Shown here: positions 26,577-35,229 of the stretch, in pieces
How the letters are laid out: every line of letters starts with the position of its first letter
How positions within the stretch are numbered: position 1 is the first letter of the stretch
From: Chitinimonas taiwanensis DSM 18899
GTDB taxonomy: Bacteria > Pseudomonadota > Gammaproteobacteria > Burkholderiales > Chitinimonadaceae
Assembly: GCF_900119825.1 (NCBI RefSeq)
Contig: NZ_FPKR01000002.1
Location: 186,001 to 250,000 of the forward strand
Direction: 5' to 3'
DNA length: 64,000 nt
Position numbers and translations under genes: made by a program
Notes under the pieces: model-generated
Database searches by the model: none
Seen by the model: the letters and a program-made list of their open reading frames with translations, nothing else
What the model was told of the DNA's origin: nothing

Positions 26577-27368
26577 TTAGGGTTGCTCGGCCAGGGGCGC
26601 CGGGCCCAGATGGCGAGTCAGGATGCTCTTGAAACGTTCCTGCAGCGGGCCGTTCAGCAGCGCTTCCCAGCGGGCGATTTCCGCCGGGCTGAAGCGCTGG
26701 TGGGATAAATAAAGACCGGCGCGCAAGGGCGGCGCATCCGGGCTGAAGTCTACCGTGTCTACCTGATTTTGCAGACCAAAACGTGGCAGCAGCAGGCGGT
26801 AGCTCATCGGCGCCGAGATCAGCGCATTGATGCGCCCGAGCTTGAGCAGTCGATACACGCTTTCCAGATCAGGCGCCTCGACCAGCACCCCACGTTGACG
26901 CTGCTGCCCGATCAATTGTTCCCAGAAGGGCTCGCCATAGCGATAGCTGCGTACCACGCCCAGCTTGAGCTGCGGATGCGCGAGCAACGCCTCCACCGTC
27001 GCGGGTCGGCTCAGTTGCCGGCTGATCACCAGCTGATTGCGATTGCCCCAATAGGGCAAGGCAATAAAATGGCCCCAGCGATCACGCTCGGCCGTGGGTA
27101 AGGCCGACAGCACGAGGTCAGTCTGGCCGGCGGCGAACTTCTTCCAGATCAGTACGCGCGACAGCTCGCTGACTTCAAAGCGGCAGCCGGTCTCCTGCTC
27201 GATCGCCTGCATCAGCTCAAAATCGCTGCCGTGCTGCTGGCCCGCATCATCCCGCCAGTAAGCCAGGCCAAACGGAAAAAAATCCGCACGCACCGGCCGG
27301 TTGCAACCGTAATCGGCCGGCGCCGCCAGCAAGAGCGGACACAGCAGCAGCCAGAGCAGCGTTTTCAC
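26577..27368 (-). CDS. Periplasmic solute-binding protein family 3-like, GTG start
   Basis: This 263-residue protein has a short signal peptide (MKTLLWLLLCPLLLAAPA) and the two-lobed family 3 binding-protein pattern: FGLAYWRDDAGQQHGSDFELMQAIEQETGC, LIWKKFAAGQTDLVLSALPTAERD and LKLGVVRSYRYGEPFWEQLIG. Such proteins bind amino acids or related small molecules, but many proteobacterial members have no transporter. No permease or ATPase is adjacent here. It starts at a GTG (27368) that overlaps the amidase stop as GTGA, showing translational coupling, and ends 52 bases before tldD. The ligand is unknown. Confidence 0.8.
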   Translation of the reverse strand: MKTLLWLLLCPLLLAAPADYGCNRPVRADFFPFGLAYWRDDAGQQHGSDFELMQAIEQETGCRFEVSELSRVLIWKKFAAGQTDLVLSALPTAERDRWGHFIALPYWGNRNQLVISRQLSRPATVEALLAHPQLKLGVVRSYRYGEPFWEQLIGQQRQRGVLVEAPDLESVYRLLKLGRINALISAPMSYRLLLPRFGLQNQVDTVDFSPDAPPLRAGLYLSHQRFSPAEIARWEALLNGPLQERFKSILTRHLGPAPLAEQP

Positions 27369-28222
27369 ACCAGTACCCGATGCGAGAGCGCTGGCAGGCC
27401 CTGGCGCAGGCGCGCTTTGTAGTCGTGGTCGATATCAGCGATCACAATCCCCGAACCACGTGGCAAGCGGTCGAGCACGATGCCCCAGGGGTCAACGATC
27501 ATGCTGTCGCCATGGGTCTCGCGCCCATTGCGGTGATAACCGCCCTGGGCACTGGCCAGCACATAGCACAGATTCTCGATGGCTCGCGCGCGCACGAGGG
27601 TCTCCCAATGGGCGCGCCCGGTGGTCTCGGTAAAGGCGGCCGGCACAATGATCAGATCGACCGGCTGCATCTGGCGAAACAGCTCGGGGAAACGCAGGTC
27701 GTAGCAGATGGCGAGGCCAATCCGCCCAAACGGCGAATCGAATACCACTACCTCCTTGCCCGCTTCGATGGTCGCTTCCTCGCGGTATTTCTCGCTGCCC
27801 ATCTCGAAGCCGAACAGGTGGATCTTGTCGTAACGCGCCGCCACCTCGCCGCGGTCGTTGTATACCAGTGTGCTGTTCTTGACCTTGTGCGGGTCCTCGG
27901 TCCACAGCGGCACGGTGCCGCCGACGATCCACAGCTTGTGCTTCTTGGCCATGCGGCTGAGGAAATCCTGGATGGGCCCATGGCCGGGCTGCTCGCGCAC
28001 GGCCACCTTATCGGTGTCCTTCAGACCCAGGATGGCGAAATATTCCGGCAGGGCAACCAGCTTGGCACCCTGCTTGGCGGCCAGCTTGATTAGCACTTCG
28101 GCTTCGGAAAGATTGGCCGCCACGGTGGGGCCGGACGCCATTTGGATGGCGGCGATGCGAAGGTTTCCATGGCTGACCGCCTGGGTGGCGGCCGCTTGCA
28201 GGCTACGGGCGCGGGTGGACAT
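27365..28222 (-). CDS. Nitrilase-superfamily amidase (Nit1-like, probable deaminated glutathione amidase)
   Basis: This 285-residue enzyme has the Glu-Lys-Cys triad of the carbon-nitrogen hydrolase family: Glu in LVALPEYF, Lys in RYDKIHLFGFE and Cys173 in AICYDLRFPELFR. The Nit1-like subfamily hydrolyses deaminated glutathione, a repair reaction. The ATG at 28222 (MSTRARSL) follows AAGGAG; the upstream extension is not supported. In many betaproteobacteria this gene sits between yhdP and tldD, as here. Its stop overlaps the start of the next gene by four bases. Confidence 0.88.
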   Translation of the reverse strand: MSTRARSLQAAATQAVSHGNLRIAAIQMASGPTVAANLSEAEVLIKLAAKQGAKLVALPEYFAILGLKDTDKVAVREQPGHGPIQDFLSRMAKKHKLWIVGGTVPLWTEDPHKVKNSTLVYNDRGEVAARYDKIHLFGFEMGSEKYREEATIEAGKEVVVFDSPFGRIGLAICYDLRFPELFRQMQPVDLIIVPAAFTETTGRAHWETLVRARAIENLCYVLASAQGGYHRNGRETHGDSMIVDPWGIVLDRLPRGSGIVIADIDHDYKARLRQGLPALSHRVLV

Positions 28223-28333
28223 GGTGTCTCCTTCTTGGTCTGGGCACACGGAACAGGCTCGGGCAGGCACGCTGGCCGCCAAAGGTGTTCCCAAAGTGAG
28301 CACACACCGCGCAACAGGCCCTCCTCGAGCCGT

Positions 28334-31300
28334 CTACTTGCCCGATGCAGCCCCTACCCGCTTGATCTGCGGGTCATTCCATTTGCCGCTGATGTCGTAC
28401 TCGTAAGCGATAAGCCGACCCAGCGGATCTTTCAATACGCGTTGCAGCAGGAAGGCACCCACCGCGGCAATCGGATTGACCAGGGCCACGCCCACACCGA
28501 CCGCCACGCTGTCGCCCACCACCGGCACGATGCGCACACGCAATTGCTGCGTTTCGCGCGCCACGTCGGCTTCGCCGCGGAACAACACCTGTGCAGCCGG
28601 GCCGACGATGGTCAGATTGTCCGTCGTCAGCACGCCTCGCACGATCTTACTATCGCCCTCGATACGGTCGAAGGCAAAGCCCTCACTGAACACGTCGCGG
28701 AAATCCAACGACAAACGGCGCGGCAGGGATTGCAAGCTCAAAATGCCCAGCAAGCGCCCCATGCCAGGATCGATCTTGGCGAACTGGCCGTTCTGGGCTT
28801 CCAGCCGCAGGTTGCCGCTCAAACTGGGGTAATCGGGCGAGGTCGGCGCGCCCTGCCAGCTCAGCTCGCCGTTCAGCCGGCCACTGCCGCGCTGCACGGT
28901 TTCCGGGTAACCAAAGCGGCCAAGCAGCTTGCCCACATTGCCCGACTCGACCGCCAGGCGGATGCGCGTGCTGCTGTCGGCGCCCTGGTCGCGCCACAGG
29001 CCGCTGGCCAGTAGCTGGCCATCCGGGTTGATCAGGCTCAGGCTGTCGATCTGCCAGTTCTCGCGCTGCTGTTGCGCCTGCAGCACCAAGCGGCCGAGCG
29101 AGTTCTGGCGAAATTGGAAATCCTCCGCCACCAGGTCGATGGCCGGCAGCACCGGCTTGCTGGCCGGGTCGGCAGTCTCATTCGGCGCACCGGGTGCGGC
29201 GGGCAGCGGCAGTTGCAGGCGGCTCAGGCGCGCGAACAGCCGACCACGCGCCTGCGGCGACCAGCTGAGCTTGCCCTCAACCTGCTTGCCGCTCGCAGTC
29301 AGTTGCCAACCGGCCTCGGCCTGCGGCAGCGCGCGCAGCGATAGCGCGTCCAACTGCTTGCCCAAGAGCTGCAGCTTGTCGACGCGCAGCTCCACACCGC
29401 TGAGCGGATTGGTGGCCTTGCTGGCGGCCGTCTCGGCAGCGGCGGGCTTGCTCTCAAGCTGGGTCTGCAAGGCCAGCCAGGGGTCGAGATCCAGCTCGGG
29501 CAGATTTACCGTCAACCACAGGCCGCGGTTGGCCATATTCGGTTCGCCCTGACCGACCCGTATCTCGCCGCGACTAAGCGCCCAACCCTGCGCGCCGGGT
29601 TCGCGCAACAGGCGGGCGCGCAGCTGATTGCCCAGCGCCAGCTGCCAGCGCTCACTGCGCTCGGCCGCATCCAGCTGCAGGCGCAAGGGGCGCAGCTCGC
29701 CAGCCGCCTTGCCCAAAGGCGCGGGCAGATCGAGCGCCACCTCCTGCAGCGGTGCGTCAAGCTGCAGCTGCCAGCCGCTGGCTGGCAGGCTGACCTGGGC
29801 GCGATAACTGCTGGCACCACTGATGCGCTCGCTGAGCGGCAGGCCGTATTGCTCGGCTGCCGCACGCATTTCGGCACGGCCGGTGGCAATGATCTGCACA
29901 ACATCTCCCTCGGTGCGGATATCGGCGCGCAGCGGCCCACCCAGGCTGTGCGCACTCAGGCCCTCGGCGCTCAAGCCGCGCTCGGTGAAGCGCAGCAAGC
30001 CACGCAAGTCACTCAGCGGCGGCATATCGCTGCCGATGCGCAGCCGGTTGTCCTGGAACTGGAACTGGCCCTGCACCGTGGTCGCATCGGCATCTTCAAA
30101 AGGAATCTGCAGCTGCAGCGCGAGCTTGCCCTCGCCCTCGGCGCGCGCCAGGCTGCCCAAGCCATGCAGGCTTTGCTCAAGCGGGCTTTGCGCGATAAAG
30201 CGGAAGAACTCCGCAGTCGGCCCCTGCACCTTGCCGTCTATCTCCACCGCCGTACTCATGGCCAGATCGGGGATCAGCGCGCGCACCGCCGGCACGCGCG
30301 TGCCGAGGATGCGGCCACTGGCATCCACCTGCAGCCGATTGCCGACGATGCTCAACTTGCCATCCAGCCCGGTCACCGCCGGCCAGCCGGCTGCGTAATC
30401 GAGCTGTACGCCAGCCGTCTCGGTCTCCACGCGCCAGATGCCCTGTTGGCCATCGGCAAATGGGAACTGCGCGAGCGGCCCGTCCAGCGTGAAGCGCGCA
30501 TTGCGTGCCTCGCCAGCCACCAGGCTGTGCTTGAGCCAGTCCAGCGTCTCGCGCCCAAGCACCGTGGGCAGATAGTCGGCCACCGCGCCTGCGCGCAGGC
30601 GCGCCACCGATCCATCCAGCTTCAGGTAACCGGCGCCCTTCCCGGGCCAGGCCCAGCTGGCGCTGGCTTGCGCCTGCAAATCGGCATTACGCAGCAGGAG
30701 ATCGCCAAGCTTGAGCTGCCAGCCCTGCGCGGTGTGCTGCCAAGCGAGCGCCAAGCGCAGCTGGTCAAACTGCAAGGGGGCGAGGAAGAATTCCCCCGCA
30801 TCGAGGCGGGTGCGTGCGCCGCGCAGGCTCAGCCGGCCGCTCTGGCCATCCAGGTTCAGTTCGCCATCGAGTGGCCCGGCACTCGGCCAGGGGCGCGGTG
30901 CCTGCCAGGCCAGATTGCTGAAGGCGAGACGGCCCTGATAAGCCTGTGCATCACGCCCATCACCGTGCCAGCGCAAATTCAGCTGTTCGAAGCGGCCACT
31001 GGGCTGCCAGCCGAGCAGGCGCTGCTGCCAGACCGCCGGCAGCGGCAGGCTGGCCGGCAGCTCGCCCAGGCCACGCAGATTCAAGCCGCCAGCGTCCAGG
31101 CGTCCGCCCTGGGGCGACCATTCCAACGTGGCTTGCGCGCCATTCAGCTGCTGGCCATCGGCCAGTGCCAGACGCAAGCCGTCCAGGCTCAGGCTGTGCG
31201 CCGCATCGCGCTGCTGCCAACGCAGGCGGCCGGCCAGCTGTTTGATCTCGAGCGGGCGCAGCGTCGGCTGCAGTTGCAGCCTTGCCTCGTGCAGCGCCAG

Positions 31301-32182
31301 CTGGCCGTCGAGCGCCTGCACCTTCAGGCCGCGGAAATCGAGCCGGAGTTGCGCCTCGAGCTGACCGCGCTGTGCGCCCAACGGCAGCTCGACCCAACGC
31401 GCCCAATCGGCCAGGCGCAGCTGAGCGATATCCAGCTGCAGACGGCCCGGCCATTGCTGCCAGTCGGCCGGATCATCGCCGCGCCAGTTCAGCTCGGCCT
31501 GCAACGGTGCTGCCAGCCCGGCCGGCGGGGTGGCCGACAGCTGCAGCCGGTGGCGGCCGAACAGCTGGTTCTCCAGCTTGATGTTCAGCGCAGCCAGCTT
31601 CAGCGCGGGCGCGCCGCGCAGCGCGTCCTGCCAGATCAGCTCGCCATCCTCGATGGCGATCTCATGCTGGCGTAGCAGCCACTGAGCGATCGCGTCGTCG
31701 CCCTCACCGCCATTGAGCGCCAGACCGGCCAGACGCACGATGCCGTCCGGGGCACGACTCAGGCTCAGGCGCGGGGAAATGGCGGCCAGGCGGTCGAAAC
31801 GCAGCTGACCCAGCAGCAGGGGCCACCAGGACAGCGTGGCCTCGGCACGCGGCAGACTGAGCGCCAGCACACCTTCATTGCTGCGCAGGCTCAGGCCCTG
31901 CATGGCCAGATAAGGCTTGCCGGCGCGCCAACCACCCTGCAGCGCATCCACGCCAATAGGCCGCCCGACGCGCTGGCTGAATTCGGCCACCAGGGCCGGA
32001 CGATACTGTTCGATGCGCGGAAAGAACCACCATTGCAGCCAGGCTGCCGTGCCGCCCCAGACCAGCATCAAGACAGCGGCCAGCCAGATCAGCGCGCGCG
32101 AATGCAGGTGCAAGAGCCGCAGAGCAAGACGGCGGACAAGCACCAGGCGGGCAAGCAGAGGGTGGTGGCGGGCAGGTGACAT
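28334..32182 (-). CDS. yhdP: YhdP-family AsmA-like envelope protein
   Basis: This giant protein of about 1282 residues has one N-terminal membrane helix (about residues 30-52, ALIWLAAVLMLVWGG...) and a long beta-rich periplasmic region with a DUF3971 section and a C-terminal AsmA-like section. Key features are VEFSQRVGRPIGVDALQGGW-type text near the N-terminus and GRLLGILSLQSLPRRLSLDFRDVFSEGF near the C-terminus. YhdP in E. coli is one of the bridge-like proteins carrying phospholipid to the outer membrane. The length is close to E. coli YhdP (1266). The start at 32182 (MSPARHH) is the most plausible; its ribosome site is weak and an ATG 25 codons upstream is possible. Confidence 0.92.
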   Translation of the reverse strand: MSPARHHPLLARLVLVRRLALRLLHLHSRALIWLAAVLMLVWGGTAAWLQWWFFPRIEQYRPALVAEFSQRVGRPIGVDALQGGWRAGKPYLAMQGLSLRSNEGVLALSLPRAEATLSWWPLLLGQLRFDRLAAISPRLSLSRAPDGIVRLAGLALNGGEGDDAIAQWLLRQHEIAIEDGELIWQDALRGAPALKLAALNIKLENQLFGRHRLQLSATPPAGLAAPLQAELNWRGDDPADWQQWPGRLQLDIAQLRLADWARWVELPLGAQRGQLEAQLRLDFRGLKVQALDGQLALHEARLQLQPTLRPLEIKQLAGRLRWQQRDAAHSLSLDGLRLALADGQQLNGAQATLEWSPQGGRLDAGGLNLRGLGELPASLPLPAVWQQRLLGWQPSGRFEQLNLRWHGDGRDAQAYQGRLAFSNLAWQAPRPWPSAGPLDGELNLDGQSGRLSLRGARTRLDAGEFFLAPLQFDQLRLALAWQHTAQGWQLKLGDLLLRNADLQAQASASWAWPGKGAGYLKLDGSVARLRAGAVADYLPTVLGRETLDWLKHSLVAGEARNARFTLDGPLAQFPFADGQQGIWRVETETAGVQLDYAAGWPAVTGLDGKLSIVGNRLQVDASGRILGTRVPAVRALIPDLAMSTAVEIDGKVQGPTAEFFRFIAQSPLEQSLHGLGSLARAEGEGKLALQLQIPFEDADATTVQGQFQFQDNRLRIGSDMPPLSDLRGLLRFTERGLSAEGLSAHSLGGPLRADIRTEGDVVQIIATGRAEMRAAAEQYGLPLSERISGASSYRAQVSLPASGWQLQLDAPLQEVALDLPAPLGKAAGELRPLRLQLDAAERSERWQLALGNQLRARLLREPGAQGWALSRGEIRVGQGEPNMANRGLWLTVNLPELDLDPWLALQTQLESKPAAAETAASKATNPLSGVELRVDKLQLLGKQLDALSLRALPQAEAGWQLTASGKQVEGKLSWSPQARGRLFARLSRLQLPLPAAPGAPNETADPASKPVLPAIDLVAEDFQFRQNSLGRLVLQAQQQRENWQIDSLSLINPDGQLLASGLWRDQGADSSTRIRLAVESGNVGKLLGRFGYPETVQRGSGRLNGELSWQGAPTSPDYPSLSGNLRLEAQNGQFAKIDPGMGRLLGILSLQSLPRRLSLDFRDVFSEGFAFDRIEGDSKIVRGVLTTDNLTIVGPAAQVLFRGEADVARETQQLRVRIVPVVGDSVAVGVGVALVNPIAAVGAFLLQRVLKDPLGRLIAYEYDISGKWNDPQIKRVGAASGK

Positions 32183-32315
32183 CGGGATGGGAAACAGGCT
32201 CTTCAAACAACAGACCGCTGCGCAGGGGGCAAGTGCCACACACCGGTCCGATATCACCGGCCAGCTCAGGTCCGCCTCGCGGCGCGCAAATGCGCGCGGC
32301 CAGTGCCTGGGCGCA

Positions 32316-32343
32316 GGCTAGAATAAAGGCGCGAATTCTAGCC
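32316..32343. promoter_or_regulatory. Back-to-back -10 elements in a perfect inverted repeat between yhdP and glnE
   Basis: A 9-bp perfect inverted repeat (32316-32324 GGCTAGAAT and 32335-32343 ATTCTAGCC, 10-base spacer) contains TAGAAT -10-like boxes facing both ways. It lies in the gap between the divergent yhdP and glnE genes. Clear -35 boxes are lacking on both sides. Confidence 0.45.
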
Positions 32344-32396
32344 GTGGCGCGCCCAGTGCGCCGCTTGCGTTTACACCAAATCACAAATATTTCGCC

Positions 32397-35099
32397 ATGC
32401 TCCCCACTGTCGTCAGCGCTTTACAACACAGCCGCTACCTGCAACGCCTGTTTGCCGCCCAGCCCGAACTGCAGGCGGCCACCGAGGCGCAGCTGCAGCA
32501 GCCCTTCAGCCGTGCCGAGATGGAGGCCGCGCTTGACCCGGCGCTGGACGAGGCCGGCCTGAAGATCGCGCTGCGCAAGCTGCGCCAGGCCGTGATGGCG
32601 CGCATCTTCTGCCGCGACCTGCTCGGCCTCGCCGATCTGGACGAGGTAATTGTCACGGTCAGCGATCTGGCCGAGGTGGCGATCCTGGCCGCGCTGGAGT
32701 GCGTGACCCGCCCGGACGAGCGCAGCGGCGTGCCGATCGGGGCCGAATCGGGCCAGGTGCAGCAGCTGATCGTGGTGGGCATGGGCAAGCTGGGTGGGCG
32801 CGAGCTCAATGTGTCGAGCGATATCGACCTGATCTTCGTGTTTCCTGAAGATGGCGAAAGCAATGGCACGCGGCCGATATCCAACCAGGAATGGTTCACC
32901 CGCGCGGGCAAGCGCCTGATTGCGCTGATCCACGATGTGACGGCGGATGGCTTTGTGTTCCGCGTCGATATGCGCCTGCGCCCCTATGGCGATAGCGGGC
33001 CACTGGTCTCGAGCTTTGCCTCGCTGGAAAACTATCTGCTTACCCAGGGACGCGAATGGGAGCGCTATGCCTGGATCAAAGGCCGCGCGATCTGCGACGA
33101 CAACGGCCTGTATGCGCGCCGTGGCGTGGCCGGCCTGGGTGGCGATGCGGCCGGGCTCATGCAGTTGGTTACGCCCTTCGTGTACCGCAAATACCTCGAT
33201 TACGGCGCCTATGCCTCGATGCGCGATCTGCATGCGCAAATTCGCCGCGAAGTGGCGCGGCGCGATATGGCTGACAATATCAAGCTCGGCCCAGGCGGCA
33301 TCCGCGAGGTGGAATTCATCGCGCAGGTCTTCCAACTGATTCGCGGCGGGCGTCGCCCTGCCCTGCGCATCCGCCCGACCCGCCAGGTGCTGGCCGAGCT
33401 GGTGGGCATGGGCCAGCTGGAAGCGCTGGCCGTGGTGGAGCTGAATGCCGCCTATGTCTTCCTGCGTGATCTCGAACACCGCCTGCAATACCTCGATGAC
33501 GCACAGACCCAGATGCTGCCGAGCAACGAGGCGGATCGCGCCTTGATCGCCGCCAGCATGGGCCACCCGGACTGGAACAGCTTCTGCAGCGCGCTCGATG
33601 TGCACCGCAATAATGTCGCACGCCACTTCGAGCAGGTATTCGCCCTGCCACAGGCCGAGGGCGATGCCGTGCACCCCTTGGCCGGCGTTTGGTTAGGTAT
33701 TGCCGATGGCCATTCCAGCCTGGAGAAGCTGGCCGCGCTCGGCTATCAGGACCCGGCCGAGATCGAACGCCAACTCGCCGGCATTGCCCAGGGCGGCCGC
33801 TACCAGAGCCTGGCGGACAAGAGCCGACGCCGGCTCGATGCGCTGATCCCGCCGCTGGTGGAAGTAGCGGCGCGTCAGCGCAACCCCGATGCCACGCTGG
33901 CGCGCATCCTGCGTTTTCTGGAAACCATCAGCCGGCGCGAGAGCTATCTGGCCCTGTTGGCCGAGCACCCGCAGACACTGAGCCGCCTGGCCGCCTTGCA
34001 TAGCGCCAGTCCCTGGGTGGCCGACTATCTGCACCGCCACCCGATTCTGCTCGACGAGCTGCTCGACGCGCGCCTTCTGTACAGCGCGCCCGACTGGCCA
34101 CGCCTGGGCCAGCAGCTGCGCGCTGACCTCGCCGCCGTGGGCGAGGATCAGGAAGCCGAGATGGATGTGCTGCGCCATTTCCAGCACCAGCAGATCTTCC
34201 GCCTATGCGCGCAGGACCTGGCCGGCGAATACAGCCTGACCACGCTGTCCGACCATCTGTCCGACCTTGCCGATCTGATCTTGGCCGTGACACTGGAACG
34301 TGCCTGGGCCGAGCTGCCCGGCCGCCACAAGCCCGAGGCGAGCTTCGCCGCCATCGGCTACGGCAAGCTGGGCGGCAAGGAACTCGGCTATGGCTCGGAC
34401 CTCGACATCATCTTCGTCTACGAAGACGAGGATGCGGAGGCGGGCGAGAAATACGCCAAGCTGGCGCGGCGCATCATCAGCTGGCTCTCCACCACCACCG
34501 CGGCCGGCGCGCTGTACGAGGTCGATCTGCGCCTGCGCCCGAATGGTGCCTCGGGGCTGTTGGTGTCGAGCGTGAGCGGCTTTGCCCAGTATCAGCAGGA
34601 AAACGCCTGGGTGTGGGAACACCAGGCGCTGACCCGCGCGCGCTTTGCCGCCGGTGACGCGGCTGTAGGGGCCAAGTTCGAGACCGTGCGACGCGCCATC
34701 CTCAGCCAGCGCCGCGATGTGGTGAAACTGGCCGAGGATGTGGTCGGCATGCGCGAGAAGATGCTCGCCACCCATCCGGCCAAGGCGCAGGACGTCAAGC
34801 ATATGCGCGGCGGTCTGGTAGACGTGGAGTTCATTGTGCAATTCCTGGTGCTGGCTCACGCCTGGCAGCACCCTGGCCTGCTGGCCAATAGCGGTAATAT
34901 CGCGCTGCTGCGCGTGGCGGCCGATGCCGGGCTGATTCCGGCCGCCCTGGCCAGCGATGCGCAGGAAGCCTATCGGCGTTTGCGCGAGCTGCAGCACAAA
35001 GAACGCCTGGACGGTAGCGCGCCGAGCGAGGAAGCACTGGCCGCCGTGCAACCGTATTGCGAGGCGGTACGCAGCCTCTGGCATGTCGTGTTTGGCTAG
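32397..35099 (+). CDS. glnE: Glutamine synthetase adenylyltransferase/adenylyl-removing enzyme
   Basis: This 900-residue bifunctional enzyme has two nucleotidyltransferase domains: an N-terminal one with GMGKLGGRELNVSSDIDLIFVF (adenylyl-removing) and a C-terminal one with GYGKLGGKELGYGSDLDIIFVYEDE (adenylylating), each followed by an all-helical GlnD_UR_UTase-like domain. It attaches or removes AMP on a tyrosine of glutamine synthetase in response to PII and glutamine, so it controls nitrogen assimilation. The length is slightly below E. coli GlnE (946). ATG at 32397 is the first plausible start; its ribosome site is weak. It diverges from yhdP. Confidence 0.98.
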   Translation: MLPTVVSALQHSRYLQRLFAAQPELQAATEAQLQQPFSRAEMEAALDPALDEAGLKIALRKLRQAVMARIFCRDLLGLADLDEVIVTVSDLAEVAILAALECVTRPDERSGVPIGAESGQVQQLIVVGMGKLGGRELNVSSDIDLIFVFPEDGESNGTRPISNQEWFTRAGKRLIALIHDVTADGFVFRVDMRLRPYGDSGPLVSSFASLENYLLTQGREWERYAWIKGRAICDDNGLYARRGVAGLGGDAAGLMQLVTPFVYRKYLDYGAYASMRDLHAQIRREVARRDMADNIKLGPGGIREVEFIAQVFQLIRGGRRPALRIRPTRQVLAELVGMGQLEALAVVELNAAYVFLRDLEHRLQYLDDAQTQMLPSNEADRALIAASMGHPDWNSFCSALDVHRNNVARHFEQVFALPQAEGDAVHPLAGVWLGIADGHSSLEKLAALGYQDPAEIERQLAGIAQGGRYQSLADKSRRRLDALIPPLVEVAARQRNPDATLARILRFLETISRRESYLALLAEHPQTLSRLAALHSASPWVADYLHRHPILLDELLDARLLYSAPDWPRLGQQLRADLAAVGEDQEAEMDVLRHFQHQQIFRLCAQDLAGEYSLTTLSDHLSDLADLILAVTLERAWAELPGRHKPEASFAAIGYGKLGGKELGYGSDLDIIFVYEDEDAEAGEKYAKLARRIISWLSTTTAAGALYEVDLRLRPNGASGLLVSSVSGFAQYQQENAWVWEHQALTRARFAAGDAAVGAKFETVRRAILSQRRDVVKLAEDVVGMREKMLATHPAKAQDVKHMRGGLVDVEFIVQFLVLAHAWQHPGLLANSGNIALLRVAADAGLIPAALASDAQEAYRRLRELQHKERLDGSAPSEEALAAVQPYCEAVRSLWHVVFG

Positions 35100-35229
35100 G
35101 CGCAGGCCCATGCTGCCCCACACGCTGCCCACGCCGATTCACCTGGCAGTCAGCCAGCCGGCGCGATGATCAGATCAGGGCGCTGCCTGCCAGGCGCAGG
35201 CTGCGTCAGTTCGATACAAGGAAAACAAG

